From assembly GCA_023213395.1 (NCBI GenBank), contig CM041465.1:22320001-22384000 (forward strand): a DNA stretch of 64,000 bases. The letters run 5' to 3'. The DNA is from Cycas panzhihuaensis. Its lineage: Eukaryota; Cycadophyta. Of this stretch, positions 10,604-23,056 are shown one piece after another. Every line of letters starts with the position of its first letter. Within the stretch, counting starts at the first letter, position 1. The notes beneath the pieces are model-generated. The model had not been told where the DNA came from. It saw only the letters and a program-made list of their open reading frames with translations, and did no database searches. The position numbers and the translations under genes were made by a program.

Positions 10604-11328
10604 TAGAGTAGGACATATGTATTTTGCTCTAACAAGGGAAGTACAGGCCTCCACGGGGTCACCATATATAGTCACATGATTGTATCCCCCTACAAGAACA
10701 CCTACTTCCCATAGATGATGTACCATACCATATGTATGATATGACATATGATTTTGATGTATATATAGAGATGGGGTGATTAGTGCCCCATCTTGACATA
10801 TGATGATGTGTATCACAATGTGTGATGGATGATATACATGTTTGTTTACATGTTTATGTGTGTGTATGGGTGCACGGGTGCACGAGGATATGTGTGGTTA
10901 TATCTTGAGTTGTTTATTGTATGAGCTTTGCATTATGATATTTGTTTAGGTTGCACATATTTCCTTTCATGTGGGGCCATATACCTAACAGGAGCACACA
11001 CGACTACCATGAGTAGAGGTGATAGTAATATGTGGGGTTAGGAAGTAAGGCGACATGCGTGTCTACATAGGAGCATAGTGGGATATGCAAAGGAAATACC
11101 AAGCGATAGGGGAGTAACGATACTCCAGAGCGTCATCCTAGCTAGGGGATGTCCAAACAGGAGGACAAGATGCCAAGGAAAATGGGAACAAGGGTTCTGC
11201 GAGAGGAACCAAAAGGGAATAAAGAGGCCATCTTAAGTTGCCATTTCACCCATGACTATGAGAAATGGAAATGAATTTAGGATGGTAGTTTAGGCTCATT
11301 TCAGAGCATGAATAAGGCGATGACGAGG
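10604..11328. other. TatD convergent spacer between antisense gene and integrase ends
   Basis: No gene. It is conserved with TatA, TatE and TatF. It includes CCTATACATATATG-type AT-rich sequence, a GGTTCC-type inverted repeat near 11195-11215 (complement GGTTCCTCTCGCAGAACC) and the conserved complement GAAATGAGCCTAAACTACCA at 11283-11302. The sense pol and antisense transcripts would end facing each other here, so it may hold poly(A) signals for both. Confidence 0.6.
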
Positions 11329-12660
11329 TCACAAGTAGAATTTCATAAGGAATTTCCTGTTAACGGCTTTTTCAAACTCAAGACCCTTTAAGGTGGCGAT
11401 CCTATAAGCGCCATTACTGAGGCTCTCGATAATGATAAAGGGGCCAATCCATTTGGGCCTGAATTTGGCCAAGCGGTCATGAAGATACTCCAATTTGAGG
11501 ACATGGTCCCTAGGAAACAAAGGACAAGAATGAAGATGTTTATCGTAGGTCCTTTGTGAGCGAGCTTTAGATGTGAGGTTAGCCTGGTAGGCGGCTAAGC
11601 ATCTCTCATCTAAAGCTTTGAGGTCCTAGAGGCAAGCCTAGCGGATTGACTCCTCATCGACGAGACCCCGAAGAGAAACTCACAAGGAAGGAATCTCCAC
11701 TTCCAACAGGAGTATTGCCTCGATACCGTAAACCAATGAGAACGGGGTCATTCCCATGGCAGAACGAATGAAGGTATGGTATACCCACAAAGTGGAAGAG
11801 AGCTGAAGGTGCCAGTCTCTTTGAGACTGAGTGACCGTTTTCTTTAGAATATTAATGAAAGTCTTGTTGAATGACTCTATTTGACCATTTGCGTGGGGGT
11901 AATAAGGAGAGCAAGTTTTGTGAGAGATTTCAAATTTCTCACAAAGCTCATCAATTTTCTTGTTACAAAAGGGGGTTCTATTATCAGTAATCAGGACATT
12001 AAGAATCCTGAAATGACAAATGATATGCTGGTAAAAGAAGGTAGCTATCATCTTACCAGGGGTAGTAGCTAAAGGGATTACCTCTGCCCATTTAGTAAAG
12101 TATTCTGTAGCAGTCAATATAAACTTATGCTATGACGAGGAAGGTGCGGAGATAGCCCCGATGAGGTCTAGCCCCCACTAAGCGAAAGGCCATGGAGATA
12201 TGATAGGGTGAAGGGCCTTGGAAGGCACATGGGAGATGTTAGCATGTTCCTGACATCATTGACACCTCAGGGCAAAAGCATGGGCATCCTTAAAGAGGGA
12301 TGGCTAATAGTAACCTATGCAGAGGATCCTCTGGGCCATAGATTGGCCCCCAAAGTGGCCTCCACAAATACCATAGCAGCATTCCTGGAGTATTTAGTCT
12401 ACTTCGTCGGTAGTGACGCAGTGAAGGAGGATCCCATCGAAAGACCTCTTGGACAATACTTCGTCCATGAGGAAGTATTGCCTAGTAGAAGTCCAGATAC
12501 GAGATCTAACCTTACTACTAGCTTCAGAGCGATACTGCTATTGTGTGAGATACTGCATAATGTCGCTATACCACTCATTGTTGACGAGTGGATGGGGAGG
12601 AACATCCCGAATGGTCAAGATAGACTCACCAAGAAGGGAGTCATCAACAGGGGTATCGAG
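11329..12660 (-). pseudogene. TatD integrase, degenerate
   Basis: DDE integrase inserts the cDNA into host DNA. Read on minus, a zinc-binding segment (GGHFGG, then CQ*CQ; about 12390-12220) is followed by the catalytic core with TATEYFTKWAE (first Asp region altered), LITDNRTPFCN (second Asp) and ANGQIESFNKTF (Glu). A 145-residue open stretch spans 12117-11680. The C-terminal domain (11520-11329) has KFRPKWIGPFIIIE and NGAYRIATLKGLEFEKAVN. Stops separate the pieces. It is the best preserved integrase among the Tat copies here. Confidence 0.88.
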
Positions 12661-13150
12661 CGAGTTAGGGATAGGGGCGTCTGCGAGCTGCTCAGCCACT
12701 ACCATCCCTTTCTTCAATTTCCTGTTAATGATATGGAGATTGAACTCTCAGAGTAGGACATCCCAACGGCCAGCCCTACCCGTCAAGTCTGAACGAGTAA
12801 GCAAATATTGCAAGGGATTGGACTGGACGATCACCTTGGTGGTGTTACTAAGTAAGTAATATCTAAACTTCTTGGTTGCGTGGACCAAGGAGAGACATTC
12901 CTTCTCGACCAGAGAGTAGTTAAGTTCGATAGCCACAAGGGTGCGGTTGATGAAGTAAATGGCTCTCTCAACTCCTGTGTCATCCTCTTGAGCCAACATA
13001 GCGCCCAGGGACTCATCAGTTACCAAGGTATAAAGAATGATGGGCCTATTGAAACAAGGGGGCACAAATGTAAGAGTGGAAGCAAGGGTTTCCTTAAGTC
13101 CTTCAAAGGCTTGTTAGACCTTATCAGACCAAACAAATAGAGCTCCCTTT
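12661..13150 (-). pseudogene. TatD Ty3-type RNase H domain, degenerate
   Basis: Read on minus: QAFEGLKETLAS, then ILYTLVTDESLGAMLAQEDD (first Asp), EKECLSLVHATKKFRYYL (Glu), VIVQSNPLQYLLT and the connection INRKLKKGMVVAEQLADAP. A 105-residue stretch (13065-12748) is open, with a stop before it. The usual TDH/TDQ motif is not evident (QSNP here, QFDP in TatA), which may mean this domain is weak when an archaeal-type RNase H is also present. Order and spacing fit a Ty3/Gypsy pol. Confidence 0.85.
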
Positions 13151-14120
13151 CTCAATAGGTTTGTCAGGGGTTTGGCACTTATGGCAAAGTCTGCTAGGAA
13201 GCGCCTGAGGAAACTGAGCCTACTTAGGAATGAATTGATCTATCATTGGGTTCTAGGAGGTGGCATATCAAGGATTACCTTGACCTTCTCAGGGTTAATC
13301 TGAATTCCTTGTTTTGACACAAGAAATCCAAGGAGTTTGCCAGAATTAATGGCAAACATGCACTTGAGCGGGTTTAAGCTTACATGGTACTCGCAGTATC
13401 GCGTGAAGATAGCCTACAAGTTGGAGGAATGATGGGCCCTGACATGTGAAAGACCCATCATATCATCCATAAAGACCTCCAATGTGTTGTCGATGAGGTC
13501 ATGGAAGATAAAATGCATCTCTTTGATAAGTAGCACCTGCATTCTTGAGACCAAAGGGCATTGCCTTATAAACAAAGGTACACCACGGGGTAGTGAAGGC
13601 CATCTTGTGGTAGTCTTTGGGAGATATCTAGATCTAATTATAGCTAGAGAAGCCATCCATCAAGGACATAACCTCGAATCCAGCAGTTCGATTAATGATT
13701 TGATCGATAAAAGGGAGTGGAAAGTTATCTTTAGGACATGCGTTCTTAATATCACAGAAATCAACACATATCTAAATGGTCCCGTTCTTTTTAGCAATGG
13801 GAATAATGTTGGATACCCATTTAGGGTAATCGATAGAAGTGATAAGTCCAGCATCCAAAAGCTTCTCAAGCTCCATCTTGACAGTGGCTAAGAGTTTAGG
13901 GTAAAGGGGATGCTACTTCTGGTGGACAGGATGGGCACCAGGTATGGTAGTGAGATTGTGGGTGCCAATAGAGGGGTCGATTCCCTTCATATCAGAATAA
14001 TCCCATGCAAAGACATCTCAAAACTCCTGGAACAAAAGGGAATATTCGCTTACTTCATTAGGAGAGCATTCCGGCCCCACCTTAATGACCTTGCCAGGAG
14101 CTAAGATTATGTCTTGGGTT
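13151..14120 (-). pseudogene. TatD reverse transcriptase, degenerate
   Basis: Read on minus, with stops and frameshifts: MKGIDPSIGTHNLTT, ELEKLLDAGLITSIDYPKWVSN, KNACPKDNFPLPFIDQIIN, MPFGLKNAGATYQR and VFMDDMMG (the YVDD-type catalytic box, Tyr-Val replaced by Phe-Met). These are the standard Ty3/Gypsy RT blocks in order. The same region is deleted from TatE and TatF. Confidence 0.88.
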
Positions 14121-15660
14121 GCCCCTATGCACATGGCATTCCCCTCCTTGAAATGGAGAGGGGCAAAGTCAACAAGAAGAGATGGAATAGGGGATGGGAT
14201 TAGGTCAGCGAGTGTGGACCCAATTGCCAGGATCTTCTGGTGGCCAAGCCTATGGTGACCAAAAGGAAATTTGGGGGTAGAGCCCACTAAATGCTCAAGC
14301 AAGGCTTCATCATCTTCAAAGTAATCCAACCCATGGATGACCTTACTTCAAATAGATGAGGCACTAGAGGAAGTGGGAATAATGGGACTGTGGTGGTCAG
14401 CAGGTTATCCAATCTCCTCAGAAGACTCTAAGAGAGAGTCAGGAAGGGGCTCCTCAGAAGGAGCGAAAGGAAGTTCCTCAAAACCATCACCTATGGGAGG
14501 TGACAGAGAGGAAGCACTAATGAGTTGTGGATCAATGCGTGCAATGATATGTGACATAGAGGGTTGACTAGTCTCACAAATGAAAGGGGTTCTAAGTCAG
14601 GACCTAGAATGAGATAGGTGCAACTTACTAGTGTGGAGGAAAGAAACGGGATGAAGACAACACTCATCCTCATCATGGGACTCATCGTCACTAAACGAGG
14701 TAAGGTACCCATAGCTCCCAATACTGATAGGAGTGAAATGCATGAGACTAGAGGAAGAAGATGTGGGATCTTCTTGAAAATGAGATGAATCAGGTATGCC
14801 GATGGAGCAAGACGAGGCGTGAGTAGAAGGGCCTTGGCTCGATTGGTTGATAGGGTGAGTTTGTTTAATAGGCGAGCGTTCATGGGAAACAACCCTCATC
14901 CTTCCATCATGGATGAACTTAAGCTACCCCTAGCGGGTCAAACACATGGCTCCCATCTAATTAAGCCACGATCGACCCAAGAGAAGATTGTAGTTGATGT
15001 CAACGTCAAGGACTACAATGTCAGCGAGGACAGTCTTGCCCTCAAGAGTGAGTGAGAATGAAATAGATCCTAATGGGGTTTTTTCACTACCATCGTAGCC
15101 TTGGAATCGCTATGGAATAGGTTCCAAGGCAGAAATACCAAGCTCTTACATAGCACGCAAGGGTATGGCATTTATAGAAGAACCATTGTCAATAATGGTC
15201 CTTCGCAGGGTACAGTTGGGTGTGTCAATGATGATAGTGAATGGGAAGTTCCATTAGCATTCCCTTTCACATGTAGGGGGAAGGTCTTTAGGGTCAAAGG
15301 AAATGACAGGCTCATGGCTTTGGGTGACACCTAAAGCATGAATGGGCACATCATTCGTTCCTAAAGCTTCTAAAAGGAGAGTCCATTATTCGTGACAACT
15401 CCTTAAAACATCCATCAAGGATATTCCTGCAGTGACAGTATGGAGTTCGTCAACATTAGAGAAGGGCTTACCCTTCGCAGTAGGTTGGGTAAGTGCCCTT
15501 CGAAAATCGTAACAGCTAAGATGTACAGGAATGGCCTTGGAAAAAAGTAACACTTCCAGAGGGGGGTTCTCCAGAAGAGGATTGGAGTGTGGAGCAAGAG
15601 AAGAGGCACCAACTGCCTCTTTAGCGGCTTGAGACTGAGTAAGGGCATACAAGGAAGTAG
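14121..15660 (-). pseudogene. TatD aspartic protease and protease-RT linker, degenerate
   Basis: Read on minus: MDVLRSC (about 15415), a conserved HALGVTQ-HEPVISFDPKDLPP segment, then RRTIIDNGSSINA near 15200 (the D-[ST]-G-S catalytic motif with Asn) and VLDVDINYNLLLGRPWL near 14950. A Ser-rich linker follows, with DYFEDDEALLEHLVGSTP at 14329 and PGKVIKVGPECSPNEVSEYSLLFQEF leading into RT. It is broken by stops. The protease would process Gag-Pol. Confidence 0.8.
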
Positions 15661-18007
15661 CCTCAAGTATTTGGATTATCTTCTTTCCCTTATTCTGGGA
15701 CTGTGAAGGTGAAGGAGTACGTCGGTGAGGGGAACGCGAAGAAGAAGACAGATCCCAGACGCCCTTCCCTTTATCGCAAGAAAGACGGGAATTCGATGAT
15801 CTTCCTTGGTTTTAGTTATTTTTTGGCTAAGTATTACGATCACATTCCCCATGTTTGGGGAATAGGTCCTTGTGGATTGGTTGGTCTAGATTAGGCCTTG
15901 AAGCCTATTTGGGGGATGAGTCATGTCGAGGGGTATCCCTGGGATGCTAGGCCCTACAACGTAAGTCATCATGGAAACACTCCCCATGAATGGAACACCA
16001 CTTCTTCTCAAGTGAGGAATCTAGTTTCCTCACTTAAGAGGACTAGGCGTTACCATTCCTAGGGAGGGAAGCTTGAGTAGCTTGCTGAATTTATTTGTTA
16101 GAAGTTGGTGATGAAGGAGCTTACAATTTAAGTTCCTTCATTATACATTTGAATGAATGTATAGCAGATGTAAGCAGATTTAGGGTCTTCTCAGTTGGAT
16201 GAGAAGAGGACCTAGAAGATTATTGGGGTTTGGTCTCTTTAGTTGGAGGTGGAACCTCATGTTGCTGTGAGGGCTTGAGAGACTTCTTGAGTCTAGCCTG
16301 AATCTCAATAGCCTTGAGCACCAAGCACTTTGCAATAGTGGAGTCACATGTAGTCACCCCCATCTTAAGGACTTCTACGTGGACTTCAGGGCAAAGTGCA
16401 TTAACGAAGAGGTCCCTCTTCAACTCCTCAGGCAAAGTAGCCTTAGTGGAATGAAGAAGGCTATGAAATCACTATACAAAGTCACAATTCATCTCATTAT
16501 GACCTTGTTTGAGCGATAGGATGGATTTCATTCCACTTTTAAATGGGCGAGTAACATCAAAATAATTGATAAACTCATCCACGAGTTGTTGGAAAGAGGA
16601 AATGGAATGAGCTAGAAGGCGATAAAACCACTTAAGGGCATCACCTTGTAGAGATCGTGGGAACAATTTCATTAGAATGTGATCATAGGCCCAGTAATCA
16701 ATACACGCTATAGAGAAACTATGGACGTGCTCCACTGGGTCTTGCGATGAAGTTCTAACAAATTTAGGAACTTCGGGAGGATGAGGCAGCAGATTGGTTC
16801 TTAACACCTCAATAGATAATGGTGTCAATCGATAATCCATGAAGGGACATGCCCTTGCCTAAATCGTAGGATCAACAAACGATGTGGGAGGTAATGAACA
16901 AGGAACGGATGGGGGTAGTAAACCCATCCCTCCTTGAGGAAGCACCCCTTGCTGGAAATGGACTTGAGGGTAAGTGCTTTGAAAGGAAATTGGGGTCCCT
17001 TGCAAAGGTGCAGTATAAGAGGTCACGCTAGATGGTGGAAAAGAAGGGTGTAGGAACAGGTTCTGTCCATATGGGCCACTCGTAGGTGGTGTAACCCCAT
17101 ATGGATGTAGTGGGTCCACACCATAAGCTAGAAGGTGGTTCCCTTTACCCTGCCCCCAAGGTTGAGAGGTATAACCTAAGGGTATGTAAAGAGAAGAACC
17201 ACTAGGTTGGTTTTGAGGATATGCAAGAGCGGATCCCACATAACTAGCGGTTGAAGAGGTAGTAGGACCTCTAGGCCTACCAGGGAATGTATGTGCCACA
17301 TTGGGAGGTGGCATATTAGCTTGACTAGGAAAAGGTATGCTAACCTTCAACTGGGAGAAAGACATACCATAAGAGGGTCCCGAAGAACTAGGACCATGAT
17401 GGGGGATAGAAGGTACAATATTCGTCCCTAAAATAGGTGTAGGAACAGAGTGGGATGAATGTGCAGGCACGAAAGGGTTGCTCATTATGGGAGGTGTAGG
17501 TACGGATGAAAAAGATGGGATATGAGCGGATGAAGAAATCGCTCCACCACGTAAAACATCTTCAAACCACCTGGGACGTGATTGAAGATAAGCCACTCGA
17601 AAGCTCTCGCTAATAGCTTCAACCATGTTAGCAGGAGGGGTATCCATGTGGTCATAAGAGGTAGATGGGACCTCAAATGACGTAGACCCCTCAGGACGCT
17701 CCTCATAAGAATCACCAACTAGGTGGTGGATCTTGAAAGGAGATGGGCCTTCTACCATATGAGTAGAAGGATGGGTGTCAAGTGGGTGATGTTGGTCACC
17801 CGGGTAGTAAATCGGATCATTACCCTCTTGGATGGATCCTGAAATAGATGCGGGGAACTCATGAGTTCCCAAGGTAAATGCATGATAAGCCCAATCAGAA
17901 GGGTATCCTTCCATTGTCAAATCAAAATTCGATGATGAAAGAAGGCGATACCCAGGATCTTCTATCAATGGAGGCAAACCACATAGGCGATGTGAGAAGC
18001 GTCGCAT
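15661..18007 (-). pseudogene. TatD gag, degenerate
   Basis: It starts at 18007 with MRRFSHRLCGLPPL. A 382-residue open stretch (to 16859) is acidic and then Pro/Ser/Gly-rich. The retrotransposon gag core follows (16840-16472) with PEVPKFVRTSSQDPVEHVHSF, YDHILMKLFPRSLQGDALKWFYRL and a FINYFDV motif, then LFVNALCPEVHVEVLKMGVTTCDS (16435-16220). After a stop, KKWCSIHGECFHDDLRC gives a CX2HX4HX4C knuckle, typical of Tat gags. Stops at the joins disable it. Confidence 0.85.
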
Positions 18008-18151
18008 ACAAGAATTGCCAACACATTAAAAGAAGGAAAAAGGTGCAAAGTACGCGTTGGGGGCTACCCAACAAAAGAAACAAAGTAGAGGAGACCACTA
18101 AAAGGTAATAGTATCAGTAGGAAGGGGTGAGAACTAGCTCCCTTACTAGCA

Positions 18152-18171
18152 ATTCCCCAGTATGGTCACCA
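18152..18171 (-). other. TatD primer-binding site
   Basis: The complement is TGGTGACCATACTGGGGAAT, one base inside the 5' LTR end. Its first 18 bases are identical to the TatC site. Confidence 0.75.
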
Positions 18172-18172
18172 G

Positions 18173-20942
18173 TGGATGCACATCTACGGGATAATCACCT
18201 AGTTGGGTATGAATGATGATGATCGATATTGGTATCGAGGATGTAGGTGAAAAACCTACAAGCGAAGTAAGTATCACGCAGGGTGCCCCATGCGCCAGAG
18301 CGCGAGTTCAGGACCTACGGAGGATACCCAACTACCTTGGAGTGGTCCTCTATCCCAAAGAGAAAGAGGAAAAACAAGAAAGGTAGCCTGGATGGACTTG
18401 AGAGGAAGGTCCTCCCACCCTTGGATGGTCGGAAGGGGAAGGAAGGAATCCTTAAAGGTTTTCCTATGATGGAGGGAAATGAGCAGAAATAAGGTAGGCG
18501 ATAGCCTACGATGCAGCTAGGTTCCTCTTGGTTGTTTGATCGACCAAACAAGACCAAGAGGGAAGGATGGAAGTGAGAATGGGATAATTAAGCTGAAGTT
18601 TCGTCCTAATGATTAAAAAAGAAAGACAAGAAAGGAAACAAGAATAAGTGTCACATGTGCAAACAAATAATGCCAAGTGAGGATGAACCAAAAGGGGCAG
18701 GATAGGCTTTGCAAGCAAAGGAAAAAGAAAGGGTAAGTTCCCTATAGGTCCTTTTCCTATGTGGATTTAGTGTACAATGTATAAGTACACAAATAAGAAT
18801 CGAAAGTATTATTTCCCCTTTCACTTTTATATGTAACCTACTTAACTAACACAGATCTCAAATAAAAGTATGAAAAGAAAGTAAGAGAAAAGGGGGGAAG
18901 TATGTACCTGGAAGATGTAGCGGCCAATAGAAGACCTCACCCATGCGTAACATATGTCCTTGCCAATCTATGGATGGCGGGGCTCCCTTACCTTCCCCTT
19001 TGTGAAAAGAAAGCGAAAGGAAAGGAGTAAACGCAAAGAGCAAAACAAGGGACCTTATCTAGATCCAAGCGCTTTACGCCTTTCCAAGAGCACCATGACA
19101 ACCTGCACATGCACAGACTAATCCCTTCCACGAAGGGGCTACAAGAGATAAACTATGTATATGCAACTATATATAAGTGCTATTTATGTTAGAGTGTTAG
19201 AAGGAAATAGTTGCTGCAACAAGCTCTAAAACCCTCTCTCGAACAATGCTAAACATTAAGCAAATATGGAATAAGGGAAGCCTCAGGATGGCTAACCCTC
19301 CGCTGGGTTCTCCAACAACCTATAAGCACAACAAAGTAATGGTAAGGGTCACTAAGGACAGCCAAGAGGTACCAAGAAAAGGGCAACAAGGCATTTGGGA
19401 AGTATGCTGGACACAGAGTTACTATGGGCAGTAATCCAGTGCACAAACCCTTGCTAATGATGTCAAAGGGTACCCAACAATACAAGCGATACTATAGGGG
19501 TCCAAACAAGAGGCGAGTAGACCTAGAATTAGCGTAGCAAGGGGCTACATATGCTGATAATCTAGTGCTAGCCTAAGGCTCAATCTCTCCTAATAATCTC
19601 AAGAAGGGCATGGAGTAAGAGAAGAGAAGGTGGGAAGGGATTACCCTTGGAGAGAAGGACTGAAAGGGGGGCTGCCCCACCTTACTCTCTTCATCCAACC
19701 TTGGGACTCTTCTCTCACTACTCCCTTGAAGAAAATCAATGGAGAGAAAGGTGGAGCCAAGAGACAACAAGCCAAATATACCAGAAAAATAACTTTGCAA
19801 TGGTGAAACTTGAAGATAACAGGAAAATAAGATAAGAAATAGGTCCAAAATAAGGGGAACTTACCATAAAATTGGGTGAGAAAGGTTTGTGAGACCTACT
19901 GGGTAGATGTATGATATCTGAGCCTACTAACAATGAGGAAGAAGGCCCTTGCAAGGGTTTACAGGAGAGAATCCAATGGACAACTGAAAGAGGTACTTAC
20001 TGGGCGAGTTGGAGGAGAATCAGCGTCAAAATTGCTTGATGAAACCTGGAGAGAGGCTTCCCACCATCGAAGCAAGGAGTTGTAGGCAAGTCCTAGGCTG
20101 GTGTTGTAGGAAATGTAGGCTTATAGGAACACCTATAGCAGAAGGAGTAGGAGAGCAGTAGTTGCAGTAGAAACTATTATCTTAGAGAGCAAAAATGACC
20201 TAAGAGAGACTCGAAATGATGAGAATTTGGATACTTATACCCATCCTAGCCCTAAGTGAGTGAATAACACGCGAATAGGGCTGAAGTGGATGCAAGACCA
20301 CGTGGTAATTCTATGGGAAATGCGAGAATTGCCACAACAGATTTTAAAAAACAACTGACAAAAGTCACACTGCGGTAAACTTCGCGGTACCATGGTAAAC
20401 TTCATGGTACCACTAAGTTTACAGCGGTGCAGGACCAAAAAGCTAGAATGGATGAATTTTGGGTTATGGGAGCTTTGGGAGGTGATGTGATAGGACTGGG
20501 AGGGGCTAGCCCTCCTGTCTAGGTGGTTGAGACAATTTAGAATGCACATGGATAGGGCCAAACAAACATCAATGGGTAAAGGTCCTAGAAATGAGGTGCT
20601 AGGAGCTCAAGGTTGAGGCATAAATAGATCATACATACCAAAAAGGGACTTGAGGTGGTGTGGAGACTACACAGAGAGTCATAAAGTGCCATGGGGATGC
20701 TTACCTTGTAGAAAGGTAGGTCCCGCTGGGGTCGTCATAGGCTTACGATATGACAGGCAGTATGAACAAGCAACACAATGCAAAGTAATCATGCAAATGA
20801 AGTAAGTAGTCATGCAGAGAGGCAACACTTCTGGCAACCTTTCCAATGAAATAATACAAGTGAAAAGGAAGAAGTATACCTGAGCTTACCTGAGTTAACC
20901 TATCTGTTTCCATTCCCGGTAGCTAGGAAACAAAAGGTAAAT
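18173..20942 (-). repeat. TatD 5' LTR (2770 bp)
   Basis: It starts TGTTTCCTAGC (complement from 20942) and ends TGCATCCA (18173). TATA is the complement of 20231-20242. The hairpin module (AAACTTCGCGGTACC and its near-complement) lies at about 20368-20420. The donor-like AACTCAGGTAAGC is near its start. The GGGAAGGTAAGGAAGCC-type motif is at about 18980-18997. No gene is present. Confidence 0.94.
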
Positions 20943-20947
20943 TAAAG
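20943..20947. other. Right target-site duplication of TatD (AAAGG)
   Basis: Identical to 7328-7332. The TatB 3' LTR continues from 20948. Confidence 0.92.
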
Positions 20948-21560
20948 AATCCTTTCATTGCATGGCTGACTGACATATTTAAGTGATTATTTTGCACATG
21001 TTGCTTGATCATACTGCTTGTTACTCTTTCAACCTATGACGATTAATAGGACATGCATCCCCATGGCACTCCATAGCCCTCTTATGCACCTCCATTTTGT
21101 CCTAAGCACCACTCAGCCCATGTGATCCATCACATCCCTTTTCATATCACAGCACTTAGCACCCTGTTAAGTGTGATTGTTTCATCTTTATGCCAGTTAT
21201 CGGTTTCTTGGGAGTCCTGCCACTCCAGTACCCCATCTGATTTAGGTCATCCTCTTCACATGACTCTCCCCAGCCATCTAAACAAAGGGCCGACCCCTCC
21301 TAGGGTTGGGGTACTCTCTTTTAGGGCTTCTAGGCATGCCCTTTTTGGCCTATTTTGGTCTCTGTCATTGCATTACGACAAATGTCACGGTATTGTGGTA
21401 AACTTCATAGTACCACGAAGTTTTCCATAGGGTGACTGTCACTCAACATTTTTTAAAAATCTGTCATGGAAAATTTCACTTGTTTTTATGAAATTACCAT
21501 GTGGCTTCGACACTTCTCAAGCCCTACCTCAACCCTAATCATCCATTCATCCTAGGGTTA

Positions 21561-21570
21561 GGTATAAAGC
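21561..21570 (+). promoter_or_regulatory. TATA box of TatB 3' LTR
   Basis: GGTATAAAGC, preceded by CCTAGGGTTA. It has the same position and flanks as the TATA motifs of TatC and TatD. Confidence 0.65.
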
Positions 21571-22635
21571 CCAAAACAACCTCATTTTCCATCTCTTCTT
21601 CCACCTTGTCTTCTCTCCTCTCTTTCTTCCATAGGAGTTTTCTACAAGAACACCTTGCAACACTTGATTTCCCTATGCTCTAGCCTAAGATTTATGCATT
21701 GCAGCTCTTATCTGTGGTAGCAAGCTTGCCAACAAATGTCTCCAAGCAAGGATTCACTCCCAAGTTTGGCCTCCATGCCCTTCCTACAGGTTTCAACAAG
21801 TTTGTTTCTAGGTTGCAACATCTTCCTAAGGACCTCCCTGTAAGCACATCAAATCTACTATTTCCTATTATTTTCAAGGGGCCAACCTACCTGCTACTCA
21901 ATCCAGTAGGTAATATTCAGTTGTTGGTCCATTTATTTCCTTTGAACTTTCTTATAAAAGGTTAAATCATCGAGAATACCTTTCTCTTCTTGGATTTTCA
22001 GTGTATACAAGAGGTAGTCCCTCTGTTTCTTTCATTTCTGCCCTCTTCATATTCCTTCCCTCTCCTAGTTTTTTCCAAGGAGGTTATGGGAGAGAATCCT
22101 AAAAAGTGAGAGAAAGGAGCTAAGGCAAGTTCCATACCCAACTAGGCCTGCTACTCAAGGGCAACCCCCTTCTCCTCTTTCTTCTCTTCCACTTGTGCCT
22201 CTCTTGCGTTACTGTGAGTCTCCGATGGTGGCGGTCGAATATCGGCATATCTGACCTGTTGCACTATTTCTAGGCTTGCACACCTCTCTTGGGTATCTCT
22301 TCCAGCCCCAAACAATGTCCCTCATTCATCTTAGGTCTTGGCTTAGCTAACATTGCAATTTTCTACACGTAGCATACTTGGAACATAAACAACATTTGTA
22401 AACCTCGTGCTATTTGTTTCCCTTACTATCTATTGCCAATAGGTTGTCCTAACCTATTATTTCTTGTGTCTAAGGGTAGTGTGGAGGCATACTTATTGGA
22501 GGGTTATCCATTCTGAGGCTATCCTCCCCCACACCTTGTCTTGTATTGTTGGTTTTCTTGGGAGATGCAGAGTTATTCCTTGGTAGAAGATCACTTAACT
22601 TGAAGTACTTTAACTTGTAGTGTTTCAGTATTTTA

Positions 22636-22693
22636 CCATTACACACACACACACATACACACACACACACACATACACACACATATATATATA
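22636..22693. repeat. CA/TA microsatellite
   Basis: ACACAC runs broken by single AT steps, ending in TATATATATA. It lies inside the TatB 3' LTR and probably expanded from a TA-rich patch found there in other copies. Confidence 0.9.
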
Positions 22694-23051
22694 TTTGCTT
22701 TGTATCCTAGTAGCCCCTTGGGAAAGGGCAAGGAACTTTGTGATTACAGGTTTGTCATGCCATTTGCAGAGAAGGGTAAATGACAACAATCTAGGTGTGT
22801 TTCCTGGCCTCCTTTCCCTTGGTTATTCCAGCCTTCATATAGTTACTTTTTCTTTTATGTTTTTCTTGCTTCTTTCCTTTTGTTTTGGGGGAGGTAAAGA
22901 AACCCCTACACTGCTCATACATTGGAAGAGAGAAAAGAGGAAGAAGGTGTAGTGCAAGACAGAAACCACGTTTCAGCTGCATCGTCTTTCCAGGTACGCC
23001 ACTTTCCTTTCGTTGGTCTTTTCTTACTTCTTTTAGTTATACATTTATATG

Positions 23052-23056
23052 AAAAG
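23052..23056. other. Left target-site duplication of Chr1 (AAAAG)
   Basis: Identical to 30017-30021. Both abut the LTR ends exactly. Confidence 0.9.

Larger units (their letters stand above)
7333..20942 (-). mobile_element. TatD: full-length Tat retrotransposon, 13.6 kb
   Basis: Minus-strand element with a 5' LTR (20942 to 18173), PBS, gag, protease, RT, RNase H, integrase, a remnant of the antisense gene on plus, and a 3' LTR (9863 to 7333). Perfect 5-bp target duplications AAAGG lie at 7328-7332 and 20943-20947. The flanks join two parts of the TatB 3' LTR. Compared with its relatives it has lost the archaeal RNase H and the promoter-proximal part of the antisense gene (junction near 10255). 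All coding frames have stops. The LTRs differ by about 10% by eye over their last 270 bp. Confidence 0.95.
20948..23056 (+). repeat. TatB 3' LTR, piece 2 of 3
   Basis: It continues the LTR interrupted at 7332. Homologous landmarks in order: CTATGACGA near 21036, the hairpin module GGTAAACTTCATAGTACCACGAAG at 21396-21419 (split for length: GGTAAACTTCATAGTACC then ACGAAG), TATA GGTATAAAGC at 21561-21570, and GGGGGAGGTAAAGAAACCCC near 22885. It ends with AAAAG, the left duplication of Chr1. Several short open frames, including one over a CA repeat, are not regarded as genes. Confidence 0.88.

Noticed and set aside
16859-18007. A 382-codon open frame as an intact host gene
   Set aside because: It is the N-terminal part of TatD gag, homologous to TatC and TatF gag, lying directly after the PBS and before the gag core.
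20560-20900. tRNA or other small RNA genes in intervals between open frames
   Set aside because: No cloverleaf or B-box-like arrangement was seen by eye; these intervals align with LTR sequence in other copies. A tRNAscan run would settle it.
22636-22952. A 110-codon frame beginning in the CA repeat
   Set aside because: It starts in His/Thr repeats from the microsatellite and lies within the TatB LTR without conservation elsewhere.
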